DNA of 64,000 nt, taken from assembly GCF_964340395.1 (NCBI RefSeq), contig NC_135560.1, positions 14,958,598 to 15,022,597 on the forward strand. The letters run 5' to 3'. Shown here in pieces: positions 63,509-64,000 of the stretch (within the stretch, counting starts at the first letter, position 1; each line of letters begins with the position of its first letter). Under the pieces are notes generated by a model. That model did no database searches, was not told where the DNA came from, and saw only the letters and a list, made by a program, of their open reading frames with translations. The stretch comes from Glandiceps talaboti. Taxonomy: Eukaryota > Hemichordata > Enteropneusta > Spengelidae. The position numbers and the translations under genes were made by a program.

Positions 63509-64000
63509 TAGCAGACCATGGTTAGTGAAATTTAGCAAAATATGAAACAAGATGGCGTAATTTTGCATGATAACTTGGGCGATTTGAAAAATGTTGTTTT
63601 TACATAGTGCTCCCCACACTGCGGTTTAAATTAAAATTATAATTACCACCTGGCACCCATTCATACTTCCTCAAATCCCTTACGAAGCATACCTATACAT
63701 TCTCTAGTCTACGGGGCTCCAAATTATACAACTGTGTTAACCGGGCACAGTACAGTCGTGATTCAAATCTTGCCCAAGGACTTTTTTAGTCCAATTTTTG
63801 TAAACTTTTAAGTTAATGAGAAAGACAACTGGAACTTTATAATGATCAATAAGCCAAGGGCAACTGTATAGTAAATTTATTCAGCAGGCATACACCATGA
63901 GTATTCATTTGTATGTTTAGCCACCGTATTGTTTAATACATAACTATTTTATTTGTTAGGAATGAAATTTCAAATTTTCAAGTTTCTTTTAGAGTAGTTA

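Larger units (their letters stand above)
53581..64000. other. Right end of the window: no firm gene
   Basis: AT-rich DNA with (GTAT)n and (TATAT)n arrays at 58.86-59.75 kb and repeat copies at 56.9, 57.8 and 62.0 kb. A 111-codon - strand frame at 62801-63136 has mixed composition but no splice support or motif I can name. I see no exon I would defend between 53.6 and 60.2 kb. Confidence 0.5.

Overview
This is animal nuclear DNA, gene-poor and AT-rich. It has introns with GT/AG borders, long introns, and by my own tally about 5 kb of simple-sequence arrays such as (TA)n, (GACA)n, (CATA)n, (TCTA)n, (TC)n and (ATTG)n. Together with an alpha-type nicotinic receptor subunit gene, this suggests a marine bilaterian invertebrate, perhaps a lophotrochozoan. 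The phylum cannot be fixed from the sequence alone. I see no bacterial operon, CRISPR array, rRNA, tRNA or intact viral gene.

The one gene that can be named firmly is on the + strand at 4417-13433. It covers the last six exons, stop codon and poly(A) signal of a nicotinic acetylcholine receptor alpha subunit; the signal peptide and first extracellular exons lie upstream of the window or were not found. Its exon lengths match the vertebrate alpha7 plan (110, fused 5+6, 195, 84, 110, last). A second clear gene is on the - strand at 18718-20738. Its three exons have matching splice phases and encode a small secreted protein with a signal peptide, a His-rich stretch and two similar eight-cysteine modules. 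A third, less certain + strand gene is suggested by two phase-compatible exons at 27729-27802 and 44590-44802, separated by a 16.8-kb intron. A possible transmembrane/tail exon lies at 53439-53580.

The rest is introns, intergenic DNA and repeats. Between 16.3 and 22.1 kb lies a cluster of inverted-repeat elements. It contains a long-TIR foldback element, a 145-bp MITE with an exact 9-bp target duplication, and TA-bounded modules including a perfect 73-bp-arm palindrome. Four families of short dispersed repeats occur as pairs within the window (9.7/41.5/44.3 kb; 31.2/41.1 kb; 46.9/56.9/57.8 kb; 47.3/62.0 kb). There is also a diverged minisatellite at 46.3 kb, and there are possible retrotransposon tails at 24.1 and 60.4 kb. 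Most long open reading frames here are translations of microsatellites and are not genes.

I found no convincing new multi-gene system. The best candidates for something undescribed are the two-module Cys-rich secreted protein, the TA-bounded palindromic repeat modules, and the split membrane-protein-like gene.
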